From the NCBI GenBank assembly GCA_037968855.1, contig JBBKWH010000003.1:1-12320 (forward strand): a stretch of 12,320 nucleotides of DNA, in the 5' to 3' direction. Shown here piece after piece: positions 1 through 7,256 of this stretch. Origin of the DNA: JBBKWH01 sp037968855 (GTDB lineage: Bacteria > Pseudomonadota > Gammaproteobacteria > Pseudomonadales > Moraxellaceae). The translations under genes and the position numbers were made by a program. Every line of letters starts with the position of its first letter. Position 1 is the first letter of the stretch. Below the pieces are notes generated by a model that did no database searches, was not told the DNA's origin, and saw only the letters and a program-made list of their open reading frames with translations.

Positions 1-446
1 CGAATGTTTGCCGCTGCCTGACCCAACGCATGCTTGTCGATAGACTTCAAGATGATTTCGGTCGGGGTCGGAGTTTCGGCAGTCACGCCTTCTGGCAACA
101 CAAAGTCAACCGGATGCGAGAAGCCAAGTGCCATGTTAACGACGTTGCCTTTGACTTGGGCTTTGTAACCCACGCCAACCAGTTGAAGCTTGCGCTCAAA
201 ACCAGCAGAAACGCCTGTCACAAGATTATTCAAAACTGCACGAGCCGTACCGGTTTGCATCCAGCCGTCTTGTGAATCCTGATTTGGAGAAAGACACAAC
301 TTGCCTTCTTCCTGTTTGAGCTCGACCAGCGCATGCAGGGTGAAATTCAGCGTACCTTTGCTGCCTTTCACTTGAACCTGCCGGCCGTTCAGAGTGACAT
401 CAACGCCCGAAGGCAGAGTCACTGGGGCTTTAGCCACACGAGACAT
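1..446 (-). CDS. rplF: 50S ribosomal protein L6, C-terminal end missing
   Basis: L6 of the large subunit binds 23S rRNA near the sarcin-ricin loop and the factor-binding site. The frame is open from ATG at 446 to the left edge, giving 148 codons of an expected 175-180, so about 30 C-terminal residues lie outside the window. The protein begins MSRVAKAPVTLPSGV, and the family motif GFERKLQLVGVGYKA is present at about residues 83-97. An AGGTGA ribosome binding site lies 6-12 nt upstream. The start is 13 nt after the rpsH stop, the normal spc order. It has no stop codon within the window. Identification is secure. Confidence 0.96.
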   Translation of the reverse strand, partial: MSRVAKAPVTLPSGVDVTLNGRQVQVKGSKGTLNFTLHALVELKQEEGKLCLSPNQDSQDGWMQTGTARAVLNNLVTGVSAGFERKLQLVGVGYKAQVKGNVVNMALGFSHPVDFVLPEGVTAETPTPTEIILKSIDKHALGQAAANI

Positions 447-459
447 GAGGAATCACCTA

Positions 460-855
460 TTAAGAAACAAGGGCAATCACTTCACCGCCAACGCCTGCAG
501 CACGTGCGGCGCGATCAGTCATGATGCCTTTGTTCGTTGAAATAATGGCAATGCCCAGACCTTGCTTAACGCGAGGTAGTGCATTCTTACCGCAATATTG
601 GCGCAGACCAGGACGGCTATAGCGTTTAACGCTTTCGATAACTGGCTTGCCTTCAAAATACTTGAGGGTCAAAGTCAGTGTCGGTTTGCCTTCATTGTCT
701 GCAACTTCTACGCTGTCGATATAACCTTCAGCGTGCAGTACATTTGCAATCGCTTGCTTCAGTTTAGACTGAGGCATAGAGACTGTTGGCTTTTTGGCCA
801 TTTGGGCGTTACGGACACGGGTCAGCATGTCAGCGACGGTATCTTGCATACTCAT
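460..855 (-). CDS. rpsH: 30S ribosomal protein S8
   Basis: S8 is a primary 16S rRNA binder in the central domain of the small subunit. The 131-residue length matches the usual 130. The N-terminus MSMQDTVADMLTRVRNAQ and the C-terminal block around GLGIAIISTNKGIMTDRAAR are diagnostic. In E. coli, S8 is also the translational repressor of the spc operon and acts at the rplE start. I could not recognise an equivalent RNA site here by eye. The gene lies 12 nt after rpsN and 13 nt before rplF. A second ATG two codons in (849) is possible but the family usually uses the first. Confidence 0.97.
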   Translation of the reverse strand: MSMQDTVADMLTRVRNAQMAKKPTVSMPQSKLKQAIANVLHAEGYIDSVEVADNEGKPTLTLTLKYFEGKPVIESVKRYSRPGLRQYCGKNALPRVKQGLGIAIISTNKGIMTDRAARAAGVGGEVIALVS

Positions 856-867
856 AAATCGCGCTCC

Positions 868-1173
868 TTACCAGCTGGCCTTGACAACACCGGGCACGTC
901 ACCCTGCATGACTTTTTCGCGCAATTTGTTACGGGCTAAGCCGAATTTGCGGAAATAACCATGTGGACGGCCGGTCAGACCGCAACGATTACGTAGACGC
1001 ACAGGTGATGCATTGCGCGGCAAAGCCTGCAATTTCATCATGGCATCAAAACGCTCTTCATCGCTGGCGTTGACGTTGTTAATAATTGCCTTCAGCTCTT
1101 CGCGCTTCCCAGCATACTTGGCGACCATTTTTTCGCGCTTGAGTTCGCGATTGATCATGCTCTTTTTAGCCAT
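868..1173 (-). CDS. rpsN: 30S ribosomal protein S14, zinc-free long form
   Basis: S14 sits in the head of the small subunit next to S3, S10 and S19. At 101 residues with no CxxC pairs, this is the long, zinc-independent (C-minus) type found in most proteobacteria, not the roughly 61-residue zinc-ribbon type. The conserved C-terminal half includes LPRNASPVRLRNRCG and TGRPHGYFRKFGLARNKLR, and it ends VPGVVKASW. It lies 9 nt after rplE and 12 nt before rpsH. The sequence is close to the Acinetobacter form as I recall it, which supports a Moraxellaceae-like host. Confidence 0.97.
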   Translation of the reverse strand: MAKKSMINRELKREKMVAKYAGKREELKAIINNVNASDEERFDAMMKLQALPRNASPVRLRNRCGLTGRPHGYFRKFGLARNKLREKVMQGDVPGVVKASW

Positions 1174-1182
1174 GAAGATCTC

Positions 1183-1719
1183 TCACTTGAACGGGAAGCC
1201 GAAAGCGCGCATCAAGGCACGACCTTCGTCATCGGTACGGGCGGTCGTGGTAATGGTAATGTCCATCCCACGGATACGGTCGATCTTGTCAAACTCGATC
1301 TCAGGGAACACGATCTGTTCCTTGATACCCATCGAGTAGTTACCGCGACCATCGAATGACTTTGCAGAAAAACCGCGGAAGTCACGAATACGAGGGATCG
1401 TGATAGAGATCAGACGATCGAGAAACTCGTACATCTGTTCACCACGAAGGGTCACTTTACAACCGATCGGCCAGCCTTCACGAATCTTGAAGCCTGCGAT
1501 AGAGGTACGAGCATGTGTGACGACGGGCTTTTGGCCAGCGATCAACTGCATGTCTGCGACAGCGCCGTCTAGCAGTTTTTTATCCTGCGAAGCACCGCCA
1601 ACACCCATGTTGAGTGTGATCTTAGTAATGCGTGGAATCTGCATTACGTTGGCAACGCCAAGTTCCTCGTGGAGCTTGGCTTTGAGTTCGTCGTTATAAC
1701 GTTGTTTCAGTCTGGCCAT
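1183..1719 (-). CDS. rplE: 50S ribosomal protein L5
   Basis: L5 binds 5S rRNA in the central protuberance and contacts S13 and P-site tRNA. The 178-residue length is typical (E. coli 179). The family pattern is present throughout: RITKITLNMGVG near residues 29-40, KPVVTHARTSIAGFKIREG in the middle, and IRGMDITITTTARTDDEGRA followed by GFPFK at the end. The start ATG is 14 nt downstream of the rplX stop, with AAGG and AGG motifs in the gap. In E. coli this start region is the S8 repression target; whether that holds here cannot be read from sequence alone. Confidence 0.97.
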   Translation of the reverse strand: MARLKQRYNDELKAKLHEELGVANVMQIPRITKITLNMGVGGASQDKKLLDGAVADMQLIAGQKPVVTHARTSIAGFKIREGWPIGCKVTLRGEQMYEFLDRLISITIPRIRDFRGFSAKSFDGRGNYSMGIKEQIVFPEIEFDKIDRIRGMDITITTTARTDDEGRALMRAFGFPFK

Positions 1720-1733
1720 TGCCTATCAACCTT

Positions 1734-2054
1734 TTACTTCGCAGCCGCCATTGCTTCACCGGTTGATTTATAAAAACGGGTTTTAACGCCATTTTCATCA
1801 ACACGGTAACCAATACGGTCAGCCTTTTCGGTTGCAGCGTTGAAAATCGCTACGTTAGAGATGTGAAGCGCAGCTTCCTTCGCGATAATGCCGCCTTCGG
1901 CACCGGTCGCTTGGTTTGCTTTGGTGTGCTTCTTAACCATGTTTAGGCCTTCGACCTTGACACGATCACCTGTCACCGACAAAACAGTACCCTGTTTGCC
2001 GTTTTCTTTACCTGCGATCACAATAATCTGATCGCCTTTTTTAATCTTTGCCAT
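1734..2054 (-). CDS. rplX: 50S ribosomal protein L24
   Basis: L24 is an assembly initiator that binds domain I of 23S rRNA near the peptide exit tunnel. The 106-residue product starts MAKIKKGDQIIVIAGKENGK, a KOW motif, and continues with GTVLSV. The LNMVKKHTKANQ segment is also typical. The C-terminus KTRFYKSTGEAMAAAK is slightly extended and alanine-rich. The gene lies 9 nt after rplN and 14 nt before rplE, within the spc part of the run. Confidence 0.96.
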   Translation of the reverse strand: MAKIKKGDQIIVIAGKENGKQGTVLSVTGDRVKVEGLNMVKKHTKANQATGAEGGIIAKEAALHISNVAIFNAATEKADRIGYRVDENGVKTRFYKSTGEAMAAAK

Positions 2055-2063
2055 GACTGCCTC

Positions 2064-2432
2064 TTACAGAACTTCAGGGGCCAGGGAGATGATCTTCATG
2101 AACTGTTCTGTACGCAGTTCACGAGTAACCGGCCCGAAGATACGGGTGGCAATCGGCGCTTTGTTGTTGTTCAACAAGACGGCAGCGTTGTCGTCAAAAC
2201 GAATCGAAGATCCGTCTGGACGGCGAATGCCGAACTTGGTGCGAACGACAACAGCGTTCATCACGTCGCCTTTCTTTACACGACCGCGTGGAAGTGCTTC
2301 CTTAACGGTTACTTTAATAATGTCACCAACGGACGCGTAACGACGATGCGAGCCGCCCAGTACCTTGATGCACTGAACGCGGCGCGCGCCGCTGTTGTCT
2401 GCCACGTCGAGCATCGTTTCGGTCTGAATCAT
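2064..2432 (-). CDS. rplN: 50S ribosomal protein L14
   Basis: L14 is a beta-barrel protein at the subunit interface that forms bridges with 16S rRNA and binds the silencing factor RsfS. The 122-residue length is the family norm. It starts MIQTETMLDVADNSGARR, and it contains RRPDGSSIRFDDNAAVLLN and ends with FMKIISLAPEVL, all strongly conserved. It is the first gene of the spc operon in E. coli. Here it follows an 83 nt gap after rpsQ that carries a candidate promoter and an inverted repeat, so transcription may start anew at this point. Confidence 0.98.
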   Translation of the reverse strand: MIQTETMLDVADNSGARRVQCIKVLGGSHRRYASVGDIIKVTVKEALPRGRVKKGDVMNAVVVRTKFGIRRPDGSSIRFDDNAAVLLNNNKAPIATRIFGPVTRELRTEQFMKIISLAPEVL

Positions 2433-2451
2433 TGCTCTACTCCAAAACCGA

Positions 2452-2507
2452 GCATCATCGGCCCTCTCGGGAAGCGCAAGATGCTACCCGAAAAGACACG
2501 ATGATGC
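2452..2507. repeat. 9 bp inverted repeat between rpsQ and rplN
   Basis: Plus-strand GCATCATCG (2452-2460) and CGATGATGC (2499-2507) are exact reverse complements separated by 38 nt. The intervening stretch could add smaller CCC/GGG pairings around 2462-2471 and 2487-2490. In an mRNA reading through from rpsQ this would fold into a long-stem hairpin just upstream of the rplN ribosome binding region. A transcript starting at the candidate promoter at 2481-2509 would lack one arm. There is no U tract directly after it, so it does not look like a simple terminator. Function is unknown; an mRNA processing or pause element is possible. Confidence 0.55.
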
Positions 2508-2509
2508 AA
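2481..2509 (-). promoter_or_regulatory. Candidate spc-operon promoter
   Basis: Read on the minus strand, TTGCAT (2504-2509) and TAGCAT (2481-2486) are separated by exactly 17 bp. Each matches its sigma70 hexamer consensus at 4 of 6 positions. The bases after the -10 (CTTGCGCTTCCCG) are GC-rich, as in many stringently controlled ribosomal promoters. The position, in the only long gap of the S10-spc run and before rplN, equals that of the E. coli spc promoter. The match is modest and the call is an inference. Confidence 0.45.
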
Positions 2510-2515
2510 TGGAAA

Positions 2516-2779
2516 CTAGTTTTGCCCTGCAGTCTCAACCACTTCGACCAAAGTCCAAGCCTTGGTCTTAGAGAGCGGGCGGCATTCCGTGATGGTCACG
2601 ACGTCACCAGTTTTGCAGACGTTGCTTTCATCATGGGCGTGTAGCTTGGTAGAACGGCGAATCATTTTGCCGTATACCGGATGCTTAATACGGCGCTCAA
2701 TCAGCACAGTAATGGACTTGTCCATTTTGTCACTGATAACGCGACCGGTTACTGTGCGCTGGGTGGTTTGCTCGGTCAT
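2516..2779 (-). CDS. rpsQ: 30S ribosomal protein S17
   Basis: S17 is an early-assembling OB-fold protein that binds 16S rRNA in the body of the small subunit. The 87 residues (E. coli 84) include the family core RTVTGRVISDKMDKSITVLI and KHPVYGKMIRRSTKLHAHDE, and later GDVVTITECRPLSKTKAW. Its ATG overlaps the rpmC stop in an ATGA arrangement, which suggests translational coupling. It is the last gene of the S10 portion and is followed by the 83 nt gap before rplN. Confidence 0.97.
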   Translation of the reverse strand: MTEQTTQRTVTGRVISDKMDKSITVLIERRIKHPVYGKMIRRSTKLHAHDESNVCKTGDVVTITECRPLSKTKAWTLVEVVETAGQN

Positions 2780-2973
2780 TTACCGTTCCCCTGTTTTTCG
2801 GTGAGGAGGGTCTTAATACGGGCAATGGTCTTACGAGCAACTTGCACTTCGTGCGATTTGCCCAACTGACCGGTCGCCTTAGCCATACGCAGACGAAACT
2901 GGTTCAACTGTTGCTCGTCGAGCGCAGTTTGCAGTTCTTCCACCGATTTCTCACGCAGATCTTTGCTATTCAT
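2776..2973 (-). CDS. rpmC: 50S ribosomal protein L29
   Basis: L29 is a small two-helix protein near the tunnel exit, beside L23, where it helps to form the docking site for trigger factor and SRP. The 65-residue product starts MNSKDLREKSVEELQ, and LNQFRLRMAKATGQLGKSH is the conserved second helix. Its start overlaps the rplP stop by one base (TAATG), and its stop overlaps the rpsQ start by four bases. The three genes are therefore probably translationally coupled. Confidence 0.96.
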   Translation of the reverse strand: MNSKDLREKSVEELQTALDEQQLNQFRLRMAKATGQLGKSHEVQVARKTIARIKTLLTEKQGNGK

Positions 2974-3386
2974 TACATCACCGTCCGAGTCACAATGGTG
3001 GTCTTGAACGGTAGTTTAGCAGCGGCAAGCACAAATGCTTGACGAGCCAACTCATCGGACACACCTTCGATTTCGTAAAGGATCTTGCCAGGTTTGATTT
3101 CGCAAACCCAGTATTCGACGTTACCTTTACCATTACCCATACGCACTTCTAGTGGCTTTTCGGTGATCGGCTTATCCGGAAACACACGAATAAACAACTT
3201 ACCACCGCGTTTTACGCGACGAGAAATGGTACGACGAGCCGCTTCGATTTGACGCGCAGTCATGCGACCGCGTTCAACCGACTTCAGCGCGATGGAGCCG
3301 AAGGAAACGGTGCTGCCGCGATGCGCCAGGCCGGTGTTGCGGCCTTTGTGCACCTTGCGGAATTTGGTACGTTTCGGTTGCAACAT
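2973..3386 (-). CDS. rplP: 50S ribosomal protein L16
   Basis: L16 organises the A-site region of the large subunit and contacts aminoacyl-tRNA. The 137 residues match the family (136-138). Diagnostic segments are MLQPKRTKFRKVHKGRNTG at the start, GRMTARQIEAARRTISR, and RVFPDKPITEKPLEVRMG followed by GKGNVEYWV. The Arg in the RMGxGKG loop (E. coli Arg81), hydroxylated by YcfD/RoxA in E. coli, is present. The gene is 6 nt after rpsC and overlaps rpmC by one base. Confidence 0.97.
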   Translation of the reverse strand: MLQPKRTKFRKVHKGRNTGLAHRGSTVSFGSIALKSVERGRMTARQIEAARRTISRRVKRGGKLFIRVFPDKPITEKPLEVRMGNGKGNVEYWVCEIKPGKILYEIEGVSDELARQAFVLAAAKLPFKTTIVTRTVM

Positions 3387-3392
3387 GGCGAA

Positions 3393-4157
3393 TTAACCTC
3401 TTTCTTCCGTTTTGCGGCTGCCGCGATCACGGCCTTCACCACGACGGTCATCACGACGATCGTCGCGACCACCACGGCGTTTGGCTGGACGCTCGGCCTC
3501 TGGCGCAGGATTCATGACCTGTTTCATGCCACCCAGAATCTCGCCACGGAAGATCCACACTTTAACACCAATGGTGCCATAGGTGGTTTCTGCGCGAACG
3601 CTGGCGTAGTCGATGTCAGCACGCAGGGTATGCAATGGCACACGGCCTTCACGATACCACTCAGTACGTGCAATCTCAGCACCGCCCAAACGGCCGGATA
3701 CTTCAACTTTGATGCCTTTGGCACCAGCACGCATCGAGTTTTGAACTGCACGCTTCATCGCGCGGCGGAACATGACACGCTTTTCTAGCTGCGATGTAAT
3801 GCTCTCACCAACCAGACGGGCGTCTAGATCAGGACGATCGATTTCATTGATGTTGACCTGCACAGGAACGCCCATGATTTTGGTCAGTTCGCGTTGCAGA
3901 CGCTCAATGTCTTCGCCTTTTTTACCAATTACGATGCCTGGACGGGCAGTCGAGATGGTGACTTTGGCTGCGCCAGTAGGACGCTCGATCAGAATCTTGC
4001 TGACCATTGCACTCTTGAGTTTTTTCTGGAGGAAATCACGAACTTCCAGATCCTTGAGCAAATAGTCGGCGTAGTTTTTTGGACTGGCATACCAGTTGGC
4101 GTTGTGACGCTTCACGATGCCTAGGCGGATGCCGATCGGATGGACTTTCTGACCCAT
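3393..4157 (-). CDS. rpsC: 30S ribosomal protein S3 with long charged tail
   Basis: S3 lines the mRNA entry channel and has helicase activity with S4 and S5. The N-terminus MGQKVHPIGIRLGIVKRHN, the KH-domain segment ARPGIVIGKKGEDIERL and the C-domain segment GRLGGAEIARTEWYREGRVP are all present. The product is 254 residues, against 233 in E. coli. The extra length is a low-complexity tail after GGMKQVMNPAPEAERPAKR, made of R, D, G and E with RDDR repeated. Tails like this occur in related lineages, so it is probably real and not an assembly error. No overlap with rplV (1 nt gap). Confidence 0.97.
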   Translation of the reverse strand: MGQKVHPIGIRLGIVKRHNANWYASPKNYADYLLKDLEVRDFLQKKLKSAMVSKILIERPTGAAKVTISTARPGIVIGKKGEDIERLQRELTKIMGVPVQVNINEIDRPDLDARLVGESITSQLEKRVMFRRAMKRAVQNSMRAGAKGIKVEVSGRLGGAEIARTEWYREGRVPLHTLRADIDYASVRAETTYGTIGVKVWIFRGEILGGMKQVMNPAPEAERPAKRRGGRDDRRDDRRGEGRDRGSRKTEERG

Positions 4158-4158
4158 A

Positions 4159-4488
4159 TCAAACTCCTACCTTGACAGTGATGTGGCACGTGCGCTTACT
4201 GATACGATCAGCGCGACCCTTAGCACGTGGTGAAATGCGTTTGAGGGTGATGCCCTCATCAACATAAATCGTTGATACACGCAGATCATCAACATCAAGA
4301 CTGTTGTTGTGTTCAGCATTGGCGATGGCTGATTCAAGAGCTTTCTTGACCAACACAGCAGCTTTTTTATTGCTGAACGACAAAATGTCGAGCGCACGTC
4401 CAACCGGCTTTCCACGCACAAGGTCAGCGACCAAGCGAGCTTTTTGGGCCGAGATGGCGGCACCGCGCAGTTTGGCAGTTACTTCCAT
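4159..4488 (-). CDS. rplV: 50S ribosomal protein L22
   Basis: L22 lines the peptide exit tunnel; its beta-hairpin is where erythromycin-resistance changes map in other bacteria. From the ATG at 4488 the product is 109 residues (E. coli 110) and starts MEVTAKLRGAAISAQKARLV. The hairpin region KRISPRAKGRADRISKRTCH is intact, with no deletion. The frame stays open upstream to 4605, but that extension would overlap rpsS by more than 100 nt and is not L22-like. The chosen start has a TAAGGTG ribosome binding site that overlaps the rpsS stop codon. Confidence 0.96.
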   Translation of the reverse strand: MEVTAKLRGAAISAQKARLVADLVRGKPVGRALDILSFSNKKAAVLVKKALESAIANAEHNNSLDVDDLRVSTIYVDEGITLKRISPRAKGRADRISKRTCHITVKVGV

Positions 4489-4498
4489 TTTGAGCACC

Positions 4499-4774
4499 TT
4501 ACCGTTTGGATTTCTTGTCGACACCGTGACCACGATAGGTACGGGTCGGCGCGAATTCGCCGAGCTTGTGGCCGACCATGTGTTCGGTAACGATGACCGG
4601 AACATGGTTGCGACCGTTGTGGACCGAAATGGTTAAACCAACCATATCCGGTAGGATCATCGAGCGGCGCGACCAAGTTTTGATCGGCTTGCGCGAGTTG
4701 CTGGCCACAGCCGCTTCGACCTTGGCGAACAAGTGCGCATCGACGAACGGGCCTTTCTTCAGGGAACGAGGCAT
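4499..4774 (-). CDS. rpsS: 30S ribosomal protein S19
   Basis: S19 forms a complex with S13 in the head of the small subunit and contacts the A-site tRNA region. The 91-residue product starts MPRSLKKGPFVDAHLFAKVE and has the core TWSRRSMILPDMVGLTISVHNG, here split by position as residues 34-55. The C-terminal signature GHKLGEFAPTRTYRGH is present. It lies 12 nt after rplB, and its stop overlaps the rplV ribosome binding site, which suggests coupled translation. Confidence 0.97.
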   Translation of the reverse strand: MPRSLKKGPFVDAHLFAKVEAAVASNSRKPIKTWSRRSMILPDMVGLTISVHNGRNHVPVIVTEHMVGHKLGEFAPTRTYRGHGVDKKSKR

Positions 4775-4786
4775 ATTCAGATTCCT

Positions 4787-5611
4787 TTACTTGACGCGAC
4801 GATCGCGGACGATCATCTTGGTCGTACGCTTGTTGCTGCGAGTCTTGTAGCCTTTGGCCTTTTGACCCCATGGGCTGACTGGCTGCATGCCTTTGTTACG
4901 GCCTTCACCACCACCGTGCGGGTGATCAACTGGGTTCATCGCCATACCGCGAACGGTTGGGCGAATACCACGCCAGCGGCTTGCACCAGCTTTACCGAGC
5001 GAGCGAAGGTTATTTTCGCTGTTCGATACTTCGCCCAGTACGGCACGACATTCAATGTGTACTTTACGGGTTTCACCTGAACGCAGACGAACGATGGCAT
5101 AAGCACCGTCACGACCGAGTAGCTGAACCGAAGTACCCGCTGAGCGAGCCAACTGTGCGCCTTTGCCGATTTTAAGTTCCAAGCAGTGCATGGTCGAACC
5201 GAGAGGCATGTTGCGCAATGGCAAGCAGTTACCTGGACGGATCGGTGCATCATCACCAGACTGAACAGAATCACCAGCCATCAAGCCTTTAGGGGCAATG
5301 ATGTAGCGACGCTCACCGTCTGCATATTTCAGCAAGGCGATGTGTGCAGTACGGTTTGGATCGTATTCAATACGCTCAACAACGGCTGGAATGCCATCTT
5401 TGGTGCGTTTGAAGTCGATCAAGCGATACAGCTGCTTGTGACCACCACCCTTATGACGAGTCGTGATGTGACCATTGTTGTTACGGCCGCCGGTCTTCTT
5501 TTTGCTTTCAACGAGGGAAGCAAGTGGACGACCTTTGTGCAGATGCGGATGGACGACTTTCTCAACGAAACGACGTCCTGGGGAGGTCGGTTTACATTTT
5601 ACGATAGGCAT
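4787..5611 (-). CDS. rplB: 50S ribosomal protein L2
   Basis: L2 is needed for subunit joining and supports the peptidyl transferase centre. The 274-residue length is standard (E. coli 273). Visible hallmarks are KCKPTSPGRRFVEKVV at the N-terminus, GRNNNGHITTRHKGGGHKQ at about residues 42-60, and AMNPVDHPHGGGEGRNKG, which contains the conserved His (E. coli His229). It ends KMIVRDRRVK. It lies 11 nt after rplW and 12 nt before rpsS. Nothing unusual is seen. Confidence 0.98.
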   Translation of the reverse strand: MPIVKCKPTSPGRRFVEKVVHPHLHKGRPLASLVESKKKTGGRNNNGHITTRHKGGGHKQLYRLIDFKRTKDGIPAVVERIEYDPNRTAHIALLKYADGERRYIIAPKGLMAGDSVQSGDDAPIRPGNCLPLRNMPLGSTMHCLELKIGKGAQLARSAGTSVQLLGRDGAYAIVRLRSGETRKVHIECRAVLGEVSNSENNLRSLGKAGASRWRGIRPTVRGMAMNPVDHPHGGGEGRNKGMQPVSPWGQKAKGYKTRSNKRTTKMIVRDRRVK

Positions 5612-5622
5612 GATTCTCGTCC

Positions 5623-5943
5623 TTATTCCGCAGCGGCGTCAGCGCTGTCCGCCACGTCTGCCATCTGAATATCCTGACCGGCTTTCAGAGTGACGTAGGC
5701 TTTCTTGATGTCGGAGCGACGACCAACAGTGCGGCCAAAACGCTTGGTTTTGCCACGAATGCTGACGGTGTTGACCGCTTCAACTTGAACGCCGAACAGC
5801 TTTTCGACGGCTTTTTTGATTTCCAACTTGGTGGCGTTTGGTGCAACCTTGAAAACCTGAACCCCTAGTGTGTCACCAAGGATTTGGGCTTTTTCGGAGA
5901 ACACTGGCCCCAACAGGATCTGATATAGACGCTCGTTGTTCAT
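5623..5943 (-). CDS. rplW: 50S ribosomal protein L23
   Basis: L23 sits at the tunnel exit and is the main docking point for trigger factor and SRP. The 106-residue product starts MNNERLYQILLGPVFSEKAQ and has the family segment FKVAPNATKLEIKKAVEKLF. The RGKTKRFGRTVGRRSDIKKA loop follows. The C-terminus carries a short acidic, alanine-rich tail (DVADSADAAAE) beyond the usual end. Its ATG overlaps the rplD stop by four bases (ATGA), so the two are probably coupled. Confidence 0.97.
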   Translation of the reverse strand: MNNERLYQILLGPVFSEKAQILGDTLGVQVFKVAPNATKLEIKKAVEKLFGVQVEAVNTVSIRGKTKRFGRTVGRRSDIKKAYVTLKAGQDIQMADVADSADAAAE

Positions 5944-6542
5944 CCCAGTTCTACCTCGAGTTTCTTGGCAGCGTTGACCGACATGATCACTTTTTCGAAC
6001 GCGATCAAACTGACCGGATCTACAGCAGTGGTGTCGATGACATCAACGTGTGGCAGGTTACGCGCGGCCAGATACAGGTTTTCATCAACCGAGTCAGTCA
6101 CGATCAAAGCTTTGGTAGCGTTCAACGACGTTAGTTGAGCCAACAGATCTTTAGTCTTAGGTGACGACACATTCAGTTCTTCAACCAATACCAAACGATC
6201 TTGACGGATCAGTTCAGCAAGGATGCACTGCATGGCACCGCGATACATTTTGCGGTTAACTTTTTGAGACCAGTCTTGTGGACGAGCTGCAAACGTTTTA
6301 CCGCCGCCACGCCAGATTGGACTACGGATCGAGCCTGCGCGAGCGCGGCCAGTTCCTTTTTGTTTGAATGGCTTCTTGCCGCCGCCGGAGACTTCACCAC
6401 GACTCTTTTGAGCCTTGCTACCTTGACGGCCGCCTGCCAAATAGGCAGTAACGACCTGATGCACCATGGCTTCATTGAATTCTCTGCCGAAGGCAACGTC
6501 GGACAGCTCAATGGCTGCACCGGATACAGTCTTCAGATTCAC
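5940..6542 (-). CDS. rplD: 50S ribosomal protein L4, GTG start
   Basis: L4 is a tunnel-lining protein. In E. coli it is also the autogenous repressor of the S10 operon at both transcription and translation, and it inhibits RNase E. The 200 residues (E. coli 201) include the tunnel loop GKKPFKQKGTGRARAGSIRS at about residues 56-75 and the conserved ARPQDWSQKVNRKMYRGA. The start codon is GTG at 6542, giving MNLKTVSGAAIEL. I chose it because the N-terminus matches relatives and GAGG lies 8 nt upstream, overlapping the rplC stop. A candidate target for L4 control is the rpsJ leader. Confidence 0.97.
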   Translation of the reverse strand: MNLKTVSGAAIELSDVAFGREFNEAMVHQVVTAYLAGGRQGSKAQKSRGEVSGGGKKPFKQKGTGRARAGSIRSPIWRGGGKTFAARPQDWSQKVNRKMYRGAMQCILAELIRQDRLVLVEELNVSSPKTKDLLAQLTSLNATKALIVTDSVDENLYLAARNLPHVDVIDTTAVDPVSLIAFEKVIMSVNAAKKLEVELG

Positions 6543-6552
6543 GATATTTCCC

Positions 6553-7191
6553 TCAGGCCTTGATCGACGGACGGACGATTACGTCGCCACCGATTGAACC
6601 GGGTACGGCACCCTTGACCACTAGAACATTACGTTCAGCGTCGATGGATACAACTTCCAGGCCTTGCACGGTGACGCGTTCGTCGCCCATGTGACCGGCC
6701 ATCTTTTTGCCTTTAAACACGCGGCCTGGAGTCTGGTTTTGACCCGTAGAACCATGAACACGGTGCGATACCGAGTTACCGTGAGTAGCATCTTGAGTGC
6801 GGAAGTTCCAGCGCTTAACACCGCCCTGAAAACCCTTACCTTTACTTTGACCGGTCACGTCAACGACTTGACCAACAGTGAACAGATCAACGCTAATGTT
6901 CGCGCCAATTTCACGGCCTTCTAAGTCTGCTTCAGTGACACGGAATTCCCACAGACCACGACCAGCAGAGACACCTGCTTTGGCGTAGTGACCTTTCATG
7001 GCGGAGGTGACGCGAGATTCGCGACGTTCGCCAGTGGTGACTTGAACGGCTTGATAGCCGTCGGTCGCCAGAGTCTTGATCTGAGTAATGCGATTCGGAT
7101 CGACTTCGATCACCGTCACAGGTACGGAGACGCCGGCGTCTGTAAAGACACGGGTCATCCCGCACTTGCGACCGACTAGACCAATAGCCAT
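6553..7191 (-). CDS. rplC: 50S ribosomal protein L3
   Basis: L3 nucleates large-subunit assembly, and its long loop reaches the peptidyl transferase centre. From ATG at 7191 the product has 212 residues (E. coli 209) and starts MAIGLVGRKCGMTRVFTD. The loop GSTGQNQTPGRVFKGKKMAG carries the Gln that PrmB methylates in E. coli. A TTG codon at 7218 would add nine residues, but that extension is not L3-like, and AGAGG lies 9 nt before the ATG. The 65 nt leader after rpsJ contains a small hairpin (7225-7238, 5 bp stem, 4 nt loop) of unknown role. Confidence 0.97.
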   Translation of the reverse strand: MAIGLVGRKCGMTRVFTDAGVSVPVTVIEVDPNRITQIKTLATDGYQAVQVTTGERRESRVTSAMKGHYAKAGVSAGRGLWEFRVTEADLEGREIGANISVDLFTVGQVVDVTGQSKGKGFQGGVKRWNFRTQDATHGNSVSHRVHGSTGQNQTPGRVFKGKKMAGHMGDERVTVQGLEVVSIDAERNVLVVKGAVPGSIGGDVIVRPSIKA

Positions 7192-7256
7192 TTGTTTAAA
7201 CCTCTTGTTGAGCAGCAAGGATAGGTCTTCATCAAGACTTCACTTGCCGAAACCCA

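Noticed and set aside
1690..1740. S8 translational repression site at the rplE start
   Set aside because: Expected from E. coli, but I could not recognise the S8-binding helix by eye; an RNA structure search would be needed.
3249..3788. 179-codon open frame on the plus strand opposite rplP and rpsC
   Set aside because: It is antisense to two certain ribosomal genes. Its low-complexity threonine/alanine content is what the complement of the S3 tail produces.
4489..4605. In-frame N-terminal extension of rplV to 148 residues
   Set aside because: It would overlap rpsS by more than 100 nt, it is not L22-like, and the ATG at 4488 has a good ribosome binding site and gives the usual length.
4479..4871. 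130-codon open frame in another minus-strand phase across rpsS and rplB
   Set aside because: It overlaps conserved ribosomal genes completely and shows no family features.
7192..7218. TTG start adding nine residues to rplC
   Set aside because: The added residues are not found in L3, and the ATG at 7191 is preceded by AGAGG at a normal distance.
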